Made by a program: the position numbers and the translations under genes. Of a stretch of 64,000 bases of DNA, positions 57,540-64,000 are shown one piece after another; position 1 is the first letter of the stretch, and the number at the start of each line of letters is the position of its first letter. The notes under the pieces were generated by a model that was given only the letters and a program-made list of their open reading frames with translations, made no database searches and was not told the DNA's origin. Origin of the DNA: Nocardia suismassiliense. Its GTDB lineage: Bacteria > Actinomycetota > Actinomycetes > Mycobacteriales > Mycobacteriaceae. The stretch lies in the NCBI RefSeq assembly GCF_900269665.1, contig NZ_LT985361.1:2187378-2251377 (forward strand). Direction: 5' to 3'.

Positions 57540-59240
57540 TCAGCCCGGCTGGCACGGTGTGTCGGATTCGGGGATTCGTCCGTGGACGAGATAGTCCACC
57601 GCGATGATGCGGGCGCACGAACTGGTGCCGGGGATCGCTGCGGGAAATCCCTTGGGTCGTTGCGGCAGCACGAGATGACCGGGTGTGCCGACCACGGTGA
57701 CCAGCCGTGCGGTGGGGATCAGCGCGCGGACGGCGCGGGCTCCCGAGATCGGCGTGACGGGGTCCCTCTCGTTGGCGATGAGCACTGCGGAGCCGATCTT
57801 GTCGTAGCCCACGGGGCTTGTGCCCGTGTGGGATTCGGGCCAGAACGCACACGCGGCGGTGAAGTTCATACCGAGGTAGGTCAACGGCGCGCGAGCGGCG
57901 AGTTGTCGTGCGGTGTCGACGATGTGATCGAGGTCGTGGCTCCATGCGCCGATATTGCAGTTGCGAGCGGTCCACCAGCCGACGCGTGAACCGGCGGCCA
58001 AGACGTCCTGGGCGAGCTCCTCCAGTAGTCGCGGGACCCGAAATGCCATGGCGGCGTTGATCTGTGCGGCAGGCGTGGGAGAGTCGACCGCGGTGCGCAA
58101 GGTCAGTAGCTTGCGTTCCAGCGCCTCATAGGGGCTGTTGTCGACGCCGAAGAACAGGGTGTTGAGATCGTTGCCGCTGAAGGTTCGATCGAACGGCAGC
58201 GCGATCGGGTGTGCGGTGAGGTCGGCGCGCAGCTTTCGCAACGCCGTGAGAACCGCGTCGGTGTTGTCGCCGAATACCGTGCCGCGCGCGGCTAGCCACG
58301 GTGCGAACCGCTGCTCGATCACGTTCTGCTGGCGCAGGACTCGTTCGGCGTAGGCTGCCGCGCTGGATACGGTCGGGTCGACTACCGAATCGAGGACCAC
58401 GCGGTCGAGGCGGTCGGGGAACGTTCGAGCCAGTTCGGCGCCGAGCAGGGTGCCCTGGGAAACGCCGAGGTAGCTCCAGGTCGGGGCGCCCAAGAGCTCG
58501 CGTACCAGGTCCAGATCCCGGACGGTCTGCCAGTAGGTGATGGTTCGGGCGGTATCGGCCGGGGTGCGGTCGACGCATGAGCGCACCCAATCGCGGGCCT
58601 GCCCCAGCTGGAGTCGCACCGATTCGGTCGAGAAGTCCAGCACGTCGGTGCGGTCGTTGCGACCGGTGCCGAGCAGCAGCGGATCGCCCGAAACGTTTGC
58701 GTCGCAGACCTGGTCGGTGCTGGACAGGCGGGTGCCACGCGGATCGAAGCCCAGCAGGTCATAGGTGTCCAGCAGTTCGGGAATCGCGGCCGCCCACTCA
58801 GCCGGGTTGATCAACGAACCGGCCCCCGGACCGCCCGGGCTGGTCAGCAACTGACGTGGTCGGCCTGCCGGCTGTCGGGCGGCTAATCGTGAGATCTCGA
58901 ACGTCGCGACCGGACCGGCGTCGGGTTGTGTCCAATCCAGTGGGGTGCGGACCGTCGCACAATCGAGCCTGTGGAGCAGGGGAGCGCGGACACCGGCCTC
59001 AGGATTGCCGTTCACCGCGGCGATCAGCCCGGTCTCGATGCACGGCTTCCAGTGCAAGCGCTGGTTGGCGATCTCCGCGGGGATCTGTGGTGTGCCAGCG
59101 GGGTATTCGGTGAAACGTGCTGGCGCCGGTGGGAATTCGAGATTGTACGAGCCGCTGTCCGCCGAGGCGTGCCCGGCCGCGAGCGATAGGACAACCGCCA
59201 GTAGCGGCAGCACGATGACAGGTCGCCGTGTTCGGCGCAT
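57540..59240 (-). CDS. Exported alpha/beta hydrolase, tripeptidyl aminopeptidase type
   Basis: A 566-aa secreted hydrolase. The signal peptide is PVIVLPLLAVVLSLAAGHASA. The fold of S33/SlpD-type peptidases follows: oxyanion QLLTSPGGPGAGS, LLGFDPRGTRLS, nucleophile elbow YLGVSQGT (Ser at about 250), then NERDPVTP (Asp) and GTPGHLVL (His). It resembles actinobacterial tripeptidyl aminopeptidases. ATG 59240 has AAGGGGG five bases upstream, which also rules out GTG 59255. The 278-base gap between the LysE gene and this gene (57262-57539) shows no feature I can name. Confidence 0.9.
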   Translation of the reverse strand: MRRTRRPVIVLPLLAVVLSLAAGHASADSGSYNLEFPPAPARFTEYPAGTPQIPAEIANQRLHWKPCIETGLIAAVNGNPEAGVRAPLLHRLDCATVRTPLDWTQPDAGPVATFEISRLAARQPAGRPRQLLTSPGGPGAGSLINPAEWAAAIPELLDTYDLLGFDPRGTRLSSTDQVCDANVSGDPLLLGTGRNDRTDVLDFSTESVRLQLGQARDWVRSCVDRTPADTARTITYWQTVRDLDLVRELLGAPTWSYLGVSQGTLLGAELARTFPDRLDRVVLDSVVDPTVSSAAAYAERVLRQQNVIEQRFAPWLAARGTVFGDNTDAVLTALRKLRADLTAHPIALPFDRTFSGNDLNTLFFGVDNSPYEALERKLLTLRTAVDSPTPAAQINAAMAFRVPRLLEELAQDVLAAGSRVGWWTARNCNIGAWSHDLDHIVDTARQLAARAPLTYLGMNFTAACAFWPESHTGTSPVGYDKIGSAVLIANERDPVTPISGARAVRALIPTARLVTVVGTPGHLVLPQRPKGFPAAIPGTSSCARIIAVDYLVHGRIPESDTPCQPG

Positions 59241-59388
59241 AGTATCCCCCTTCACCCAAATGGGCCGGGCGCCAGTCTAATCAGAGATGCGCCTGGATCG
59301 CGTCCGGTCGTCGCGTCGCCGGCAATTCCGTGAACCCGATGCTCGCATTACGCTGTAGTGCAACGGTTTCGACCGACAGCAGGTCCCC

Positions 59389-59913
59389 ATGGCACAGCTT
59401 CCGTCCATTCTCAGTGCGATTGCCGCCACCTTGGCGGCGATCCTGTCGTTCGGAACGCTGTACGTCACCGGTCGACGTGAACATCGCCGCTGGCTGCGAG
59501 ACTCCCTGGTGGAGGCCTACGTGGAGTACGTCGAGGCGAGCTTCGCCACGCGCTCGCCGCGGACGCTGGAACTGCGTGCGGCGGACGACCACGCCGGATT
59601 GGCCGAGCAGAAGGAGAGTTCGGACGCCGCCTGCAGGCGTGCGATGACGAGCCTCTCCAGGCTGCGTCTGATCGCTCCGCGCGAGGTCGTCACCGCCGCA
59701 GAGCAACTGCATTTCGCCGATGTCGACGCGATGACCGTGGCGTTCAACGGCCCTGTGCCACCGGACGAAACCTGGTACGTCGCGCGTCGACACCAGCAGG
59801 AGTGCCGAGACCGGTTCATCGGCGAGGTCCGGAAATCGTTGGGTGTGGGGAAACCGGCGGACATCAGTCCCGGCAGGTCGTGGCGGTACAGCCCGCGATC
59901 CTTGAACCCGTAG
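59389..59913 (+). CDS. Hypothetical protein with an N-terminal membrane helix
   Basis: A 174-aa protein not recognised. One N-terminal hydrophobic helix (SILSAIAATLAAILSFGTLYV, residues 6-26) is followed by a basic stretch (TGRREHRRWLRD) and a helical cytosolic domain (SDAACRRAMTSLSRLRLIAP, AARRHQQECRDRFIGEVRKS-like). Such single-helix, helical-tail proteins are common small accessory genes in Nocardia. ATG 59389 has no clear ribosome site. Confidence 0.6.
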   Translation: MAQLPSILSAIAATLAAILSFGTLYVTGRREHRRWLRDSLVEAYVEYVEASFATRSPRTLELRAADDHAGLAEQKESSDAACRRAMTSLSRLRLIAPREVVTAAEQLHFADVDAMTVAFNGPVPPDETWYVARRHQQECRDRFIGEVRKSLGVGKPADISPGRSWRYSPRSLNP

Positions 59914-59973
59914 GCGTGCCGACACTGAATATTGCGGACCGATTCTGTCCGCTACCGCTGTCAGGATGGCGTC

Positions 59974-60549
59974 ATGAACGCAGACGAAATCGACTGGAAC
60001 CGGACGCTGCGCGAGCAGTGGGAGTTCCACTGGAATCATCAGATCCGAGCCCGGCTCGAAGGTCTCACCGATGACGAGTACTCCTGGTCACCGGTCCCGA
60101 ACGCGTGGAGCGTGCGACCGCGCGGCACCTCGACGGCGCCCGTACAAGCCGGCGCCGGAGATTTCACAATCGACTACGCCTTCCCGCCGCCGACTCCCGC
60201 ACCATTCACCACGATCGCCTGGCGACTCGGTCACGTCATCGTCGGCGTGCTCGCCGCCCGCAACGCGGCACACTTCGGCGCACCGGCGGCGTCCTACGAA
60301 ACCTGGGAGTACGCAGGCACCGCGGCCACCGCGCTCGACCAACTCGAAACCCAGCTCGACACCTGGTTGACCGGCGTGCACAACCTCGGTGCGGACGGAC
60401 TCCGAGTTCCGGTCGGCGACAAGGAGCCTTACCCGGAGCTCGCCATGGCCGATCTGGTACTGCACATCCACCGCGAACTGATCCACCACCTGTCCGAGGT
60501 CTGCCTGCTACGCGACCTCTACCTGCACACCAAAACCGCCAGCGGATAA
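59974..60549 (+). CDS. DinB-family protein
   Basis: A 191-aa four-helix protein of the DinB_2/DUF664 type. Metal-binding His residues are at WNHQIRARLEGLTDDEY (about 20), in the middle helix RLGHVIVGVLAARNAAHFGA (about 80-100) and HIHRELIHHLSEVCLLRDL near the C-terminus. Members act as mycothiol-dependent or metal-dependent transferases or detoxifying enzymes; substrate unknown. ATG 59974 has CAGGAT six bases upstream. Confidence 0.85.
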   Translation: MNADEIDWNRTLREQWEFHWNHQIRARLEGLTDDEYSWSPVPNAWSVRPRGTSTAPVQAGAGDFTIDYAFPPPTPAPFTTIAWRLGHVIVGVLAARNAAHFGAPAASYETWEYAGTAATALDQLETQLDTWLTGVHNLGADGLRVPVGDKEPYPELAMADLVLHIHRELIHHLSEVCLLRDLYLHTKTASG

Positions 60550-60587
60550 CTACGCTGAACCTCCCATGCGACGGACAGGAGGCGGCG

Positions 60588-61259
60588 GTGGCCGAAACGA
60601 CAGTAGCCGAGGTGCTGGCCGAGCTGTCCGCGCTCGAGGATCCGCGAGCACGCGCGGTGAACGAGAAACACGGTGACGACCACGGCGTGAACCTCAGCAA
60701 ACTGCGCGCGCTCGCGAAGCAGCTGAAAACGCAGCAGGACCTCGCACGCGAGCTCTGGGCGACCGACGACACCGCCGCGAAACTGCTGGCGACCTTGATC
60801 TGCCGCCCGAAAGTCTTCGACCGTGCCGAGTTGGACGCCATGGTGCGTCAGGCGCGCACACCCAAGGTGCACGACTGGCTCGTCAACTACGTCGTGAAGA
60901 AGAACCCACACGCCGAAGAGCTGCGCCTGGCCTGGCTCGCCGACCCGGATCCCGTGGTCGCGAGCGCGGGCTGGGCGCTCACCACCGAACGCGTCGCCAA
61001 GCAACCCGACGGCCTCGACCTCGCCGGGCTGCTCGACGTAATCGAGGCGGAGATGAAAGCAGCACCGGATCGCTTGCAGTGGGCGATGAATCACTGCCTC
61101 GCACAGATCGGCATCGAGCACGCCGAGCACCGCGCCCGCGCCCTCGACATCGGCCAACGCCTCCAGGTGCTGAAGGACTACCCGACCCCACCGAACTGCA
61201 CGTCCCCGTTCGCGCCCACCTGGATCACCGAAATGGTGCGTAGGCAGCAGGTCAAGTAG
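60588..61259 (+). CDS. HEAT-repeat protein resembling DNA alkylation repair AlkD
   Basis: A 223-aa all-helical protein. LSALEDPRARAVNEKHGDD, NLSKLRALAKQLKTQQDLARELW and LATLICRPKVFDRAEL are typical of AlkD-like superhelices that bind DNA and remove bulky alkyl groups. Catalytic residues of AlkD were not confirmed, so a related non-catalytic HEAT protein cannot be excluded. GTG 60588 has AGGAGG upstream. It follows the DinB gene by 38 bases and is probably co-transcribed. Confidence 0.75.
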   Translation: MAETTVAEVLAELSALEDPRARAVNEKHGDDHGVNLSKLRALAKQLKTQQDLARELWATDDTAAKLLATLICRPKVFDRAELDAMVRQARTPKVHDWLVNYVVKKNPHAEELRLAWLADPDPVVASAGWALTTERVAKQPDGLDLAGLLDVIEAEMKAAPDRLQWAMNHCLAQIGIEHAEHRARALDIGQRLQVLKDYPTPPNCTSPFAPTWITEMVRRQQVK

Positions 61260-61361
61260 CGCGTCGCGCCAGCCCTGTCGATAAGCAGCCGGCACCCCAA
61301 GGGTGTAGAAGTTCGAGGCGAAAATTCGGCATCACCGCTGGTGACAGGTAATAATCGTCGG

Positions 61362-62051
61362 GTGACCGAGACTGTTGCACCCACCAACGGCCAGCCGAGT
61401 CTGGACGAGATTGCCGCCAGCAGCCCGTATCTGATCGGCAGCTTCCGATTCTGGTTTGCGGACCAGCGCTGGGAATGGTCCGATCAGGTCGCCCAACTGC
61501 ACGGTTACGAGCCCGGCGCCGTCACGCCGACCACCGAACTGCTACTCGCGCACAAACATCCCGACGATCGCGACACGGTCGCGGAAACCCTCGCCGCCGG
61601 GGTCCGGCACGGCGAGCCGTTCTGCTCGCGACACCGCATCATCGACACGGCCGGGACCATGCACCACGTCCTGGTCGTCGGCGACCGCCTGTACGACGAC
61701 ACCGGCGCCACCATAGGAACCATCGGCTACTACATCGACCTGACCGACCGCCTCGACCAGAGCCACCGTGAAGCCCTCGACACCACCTTGCCCGAAGTCG
61801 TCGAAGCCCGCGCGGTGATCGAACAGGCGAAAGGTGTGCTGATGTTCGTCTACGGCCTCAACGCCGAACAAGCCTTCCGCGTCCTGCAATGGCGCTCCCA
61901 GGAAACCAACACCAAACTCCGCGCCTTCGCCACCAAACTCATTGCCGTCATCAACGGGTTCGACGGTGCACCGGTCAAAGTGCGCGCCCAGTTCGACCAC
62001 CTGCTCCTGACCGTGCACGAACAACCCGACCCCCCAACCGATCCCAAATAG
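61362..62051 (+). CDS. PAS-ANTAR protein, RNA-binding antiterminator type
   Basis: A 229-aa protein. A PAS domain (about 25-140) has FRFWFADQRWEWSDQVAQLHGYEPG and HHVLVVGDRLYDDTGATIGT. The ANTAR domain (about 150-215) reads VVEARAVIEQAKGVLMFVYGLNAEQAF and WRSQETNTKLRAFATKLIA, the helix bundle that binds two-hairpin RNA motifs and prevents termination. Such proteins link a small-molecule or redox signal to antitermination. GTG 61362 is leaderless in type (AATAAT six bases upstream); GTG 61341 is an alternative. No ANTAR target hairpin pair was identified in the window. Confidence 0.85.
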   Translation: MTETVAPTNGQPSLDEIAASSPYLIGSFRFWFADQRWEWSDQVAQLHGYEPGAVTPTTELLLAHKHPDDRDTVAETLAAGVRHGEPFCSRHRIIDTAGTMHHVLVVGDRLYDDTGATIGTIGYYIDLTDRLDQSHREALDTTLPEVVEARAVIEQAKGVLMFVYGLNAEQAFRVLQWRSQETNTKLRAFATKLIAVINGFDGAPVKVRAQFDHLLLTVHEQPDPPTDPK

Positions 62052-62120
62052 CGGACGGACCGTTTTCGACACCGAGCGTTGCGGTCTCAAGAATGCGCAC
62101 CCGCGGGACGAGTACTGGTC

Positions 62121-62408
62121 ATGATGCTGTTCTCGGCCTTCGATGGTGCAACCGTGGCGAGTTGGGCTGCGGCGGTTGCGTTCGCGGGGCCGCTGTGCTC
62201 GCTGATCCTGTACCGGCTGTTCGACTGTGTGCGAAACTGGCAGCGGCACTTGCTGACTCGGATGATCGTGCGCGAAGCTCCGGTCGGCACCGTGGTCAAG
62301 AGCGTCGCCCGCCGCGGCAATGCGGTGTCGACCCTTGTCATCGAGGTCGGCGACGGACCCCGGCGGCTACCCGAGCCCGCGGTGCCACGAGAGATCCGAG
62401 CCAGATGA
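62121..62408 (+). CDS. Small membrane protein in the sigma factor operon
   Basis: A 95-aa protein. One or two hydrophobic segments (ATVASWAAAVAFAGPLCSLILY) are followed by a basic region (RMIVREAPVGTVVKSVARRGN) and a Pro/Arg end. Starts ATG 62121 or ATG 62124. Its stop overlaps the sigma factor ATG (ATGA, 62405-62408), so it is coupled to the sigma gene. Function unknown; a membrane anchor or anti-sigma-like role would be a guess. Confidence 0.55.
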   Translation: MMLFSAFDGATVASWAAAVAFAGPLCSLILYRLFDCVRNWQRHLLTRMIVREAPVGTVVKSVARRGNAVSTLVIEVGDGPRRLPEPAVPREIRAR

Positions 62409-63070
62409 ACAGCAACCCCGAGTCTCCGGCGGACGAGCGCCAGTTCGACGAGTTGTTCCGGACCTACGCACCGGCGGTCTTCCGCTTCGCGCGGCGCGCT
62501 TTCCACGGGGACACCGACCAGGCGAACGAGGTCGTCCAGCAGGTGTTCATCGCGGTGTGGAAGCAGTACGACCGAGATTTCCGGGACAAATCGAACCGGC
62601 GGATCGTTCAGCTGATCATGCGAATAGCGGGACGGCGGGTGATCGACGTGTGGCGCAAGAATTCCAGATCCGAGGTGCTGGTGGGCGAATACCTCGACAC
62701 CGATACCCCCATGCTGCTGGGACCTGAGCTCCGGCGCGATCCGCTGCAACGGGTGCTCGACGACGACGATCTCGAACGATTCCTGCAGGTGCTCAACGGC
62801 ATATTGACCGAGGCCGAATACCGGGTCGCGATGCTGGCGTGGGAGCTGGGGCTGCCGGACTTCGAGATAGCGGAAGTGCTGGACTGCACGGTCTCGACCG
62901 TGCAGTCTCATAAGAGCAGGGCCCGCAAGAAGATCGAGGCGATCATGAATCCCGACCGAGCGACAGTCGCGTTCGACGGGGTCGACGAGCTGGTCGAGCT
63001 GATAGCGGAGTACCGCCAGAGCGCAGGCGAAGGCACCGATACCCAGGCAGAGGGGGTGCGGCCGGCATGA
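62405..63070 (+). CDS. ECF-family RNA polymerase sigma factor
   Basis: A 221-aa group 4 sigma factor. Region 2 (about 15-80): FDELFRTYAPAVFRFARRAFHGD and NEVVQQVFIAVWKQYDRDF. Region 4 (about 130-185): LNGILTEAEYRVAMLAWELG, FEIAEVLDCTVSTVQSHKSRARKK, a clear HTH. A C-terminal tail of about 35 residues follows. No classical zinc-binding anti-sigma is next to it; instead both neighbours overlap it by 4 bases (ATGA). I could not assign it to a numbered ECF group. Confidence 0.88.
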   Translation: MNSNPESPADERQFDELFRTYAPAVFRFARRAFHGDTDQANEVVQQVFIAVWKQYDRDFRDKSNRRIVQLIMRIAGRRVIDVWRKNSRSEVLVGEYLDTDTPMLLGPELRRDPLQRVLDDDDLERFLQVLNGILTEAEYRVAMLAWELGLPDFEIAEVLDCTVSTVQSHKSRARKKIEAIMNPDRATVAFDGVDELVELIAEYRQSAGEGTDTQAEGVRPA

Positions 63071-63621
63071 GCACCGATAAGGGCGAAGGCACCGAGCCGA
63101 TCTCGATCACCGCTGCATTCGCCGAGCTGGACGGCTACCTCGCGCAGCGCGACGAGAACGTCTACGACGTGGAAGCAGGTCTGGCCGAGCTCAAGAGGCG
63201 AGTCACCGGCAAGACCGGGGCTGACGTCGATACCGAACCCAGCGAGGACGCCACTATCGACGTGCATCCCGACCTGATGGTGAACGACACGAGAATGGTC
63301 AGCGCGGTCTCGCCCGAATCGGCGTCGCGACGGGAAGGGACAGACAGCTGGATGCTGAGCTGGCTGCCCGATCGGGAGCTGACCTTCGCCGAGGCACTAG
63401 CCGGGATGGAGCTCGACCGGCTCCTCAGCGATCCCGAGCTGGCGCACGACAAGTCGAACCATGCTCGCCTCGATCTGCTCGCCGATCAGTTGGGCCTGCC
63501 CGTGGCGCAAGCGATAATCCTGCTCTCCGAGCGTTTGGTAGAGCGCATGCGCGCCGACTCGTCCACATCTGTACAGGTGAGTGGTCCACGCAAAGAACTG
63601 ATCGATCGCTGGCTCGGCTGA
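63067..63621 (+). CDS. Hypothetical protein coupled to the ECF sigma factor
   Basis: A 184-aa soluble, acidic protein, not recognised. The start overlaps the sigma stop (ATGA), so it is translated with it. Features: an N-terminal helix pair (FAELDGYLAQRDENVYDVEA), a Ser/Thr/Asp-rich linker, and a C-terminal helical half (LTFAEALAGMELDRLLSDPEL, ARLDLLADQLGLPVAQAIIL). The position suggests a regulator of the sigma factor; this is inference only. Confidence 0.6.
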   Translation: MSTDKGEGTEPISITAAFAELDGYLAQRDENVYDVEAGLAELKRRVTGKTGADVDTEPSEDATIDVHPDLMVNDTRMVSAVSPESASRREGTDSWMLSWLPDRELTFAEALAGMELDRLLSDPELAHDKSNHARLDLLADQLGLPVAQAIILLSERLVERMRADSSTSVQVSGPRKELIDRWLG

Positions 63622-63696
63622 GTGGCGCGCACTCGCCACGCTGTCCGCCACCAGCGCAAGACAGTTGTGGTCGGTGGTTGGCACTATTGCGGCAGC

Positions 63697-63928
63697 ATGC
63701 CGGATTTTAGTTCTGTTCGGGACAGCCTGGAGGGTTTGTCCGTTGGTGATGCGCTGGGTGCGCAGTTCTTTGTGCCTGGGCGGTCTGTTAGTGAATTGAT
63801 TGCCGGGCGACCGCCGGCGGGGCCGTGGGAGTGGACTGACGATACCGAGATGGCCTGTTCGGTGTATTCGGAAATTCGTCGCCTTGGGCGGGTTGATCAG
63901 GATGCGCTTGCGGCGGTATTTGCTGGTC
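63697..63928 (+). CDS. ADP-ribosylglycohydrolase family protein, 3' truncated
   Basis: The first 77 codons of an ADP-ribosylglycohydrolase. GLSVGDALGAQFF (about residue 14) and WTDDTEMACSV (about 47) are the family's conserved N-terminal and metal-binding Asp segments; the enzyme removes ADP-ribose from proteins or small molecules. The reading frame stays open into the artificial adapter sequence beginning at 63929, which adds codons that are not part of the protein. ATG 63697 has GGCAGC before it; no clear ribosome site. Confidence 0.85.
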
Positions 63929-64000
63929 CTGTCTCTTTTAAACATCTCCCAGCCCCCGAGACCGTACTAGAAATCGTATGCCGTCTTCTGCTTGTAAAAA
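63929..64000. other. Illumina Nextera adapter read-through (non-genomic)
   Basis: The final 72 bases match the Nextera read-2 adapter in order: CTGTCTCTTTTAAACATCT (63929-63947; the true transposon end has ATACAC instead of TTAAAC), CCCAGCCCCCGAGAC (standard CCGAGCCCACGAGAC), an 8-base index CGTACTAG (63963-63970, which is the N702 index), then AATCGTATGCC, GTCTTCTGCTTG and a short A-run. Order and spacing are exact. It is a library artefact at a contig end. Confidence 0.95.

Noticed and set aside
63929..64000. C-terminal residues of the glycohydrolase read through the last 72 bases
   Set aside because: These codons are sequencing adapter, not genome.

Overview
The window is high-GC actinobacterial chromosome, most likely Nocardia or a close relative in the Mycobacteriales. 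This rests on codon use, frequent GTG/TTG starts, and gene content and order. The backbone follows, from memory, the Mycobacterium tuberculosis Rv2478c-Rv2457c neighbourhood: ssb-like, ettA, NAD-glutamate dehydrogenase, thioesterase, glbO, aglA, an HNH gene, a DUF5130 gene, pepN, a CxxC mycothiol-type oxidoreductase, rpiB, a Nei-type glycosylase, lipP, tig, clpP1, clpP2 and clpX. Blocks that I do not expect in M. tuberculosis are inserted between these anchors. I found no integrase, transposase, IS or CRISPR.

Layout. 1-9.4 kb: dehydratase tail, ssb, ettA, a 1649-aa glutamate dehydrogenase translationally coupled to a thioesterase, and a conserved unknown. 9.6-14.5 kb: azlCD with its divergent XRE-cupin regulator, HNH protein, truncated haemoglobin O, GH13 alpha-glucosidase. 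14.5-18.65 kb: an accessory patch of two AT-richer gene-poor stretches around a 690-aa HTH protein carrying two NlpC/P60-like domains without catalytic cysteine, plus a small orphan. 18.7-31 kb: CtaJ-like protein, DUF5130, NmrA-like protein, pepN, purC, Nudix, an ECF42-type sigma/DGPF pair, FAD reductase, CPWC oxidoreductase, M48 protease, rpiB, nei. 31-41.4 kb: GGDEF protein, tRNA-Gly and tRNA-Pro, an ECF41 sigma factor with a flavodoxin behind a matching promoter, an HspQ-like protein, tam, an MFS/TetR pair with shared operators, DUF1801, lipP, a secreted protein. 41.6-49.5 kb: the Pnkp/Hen1 RNA repair-and-protect operon, a family 2 glycosyltransferase and phosphoketolase. 49.6-55 kb: FKBP lipoprotein, trigger factor, ClpP1P2, ClpX. 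55-63.9 kb: STAS protein, L7/L12-C-like mini-protein, Lrp/LysE pair, exported hydrolase, DinB, AlkD-like HEAT protein, PAS-ANTAR protein, an ECF sigma operon with two unknown partners, and a truncated ADP-ribosylglycohydrolase.

The last 72 bases (63929-64000) are not genomic. They read as an Illumina Nextera read-through adapter with an intact 8-base index, so the biological sequence stops at about 63928 and the last gene is truncated there.

Regulation visible in the sequence: many genes lack a Shine-Dalgarno and have a TAnnnT-type -10 element 6-7 bases before the start codon, i.e. leaderless transcripts. Several operators can be paired with a neighbouring regulator (TetR/MFS, XRE/azlC, ECF41/flavodoxin). 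Terminator hairpins separate the main units.
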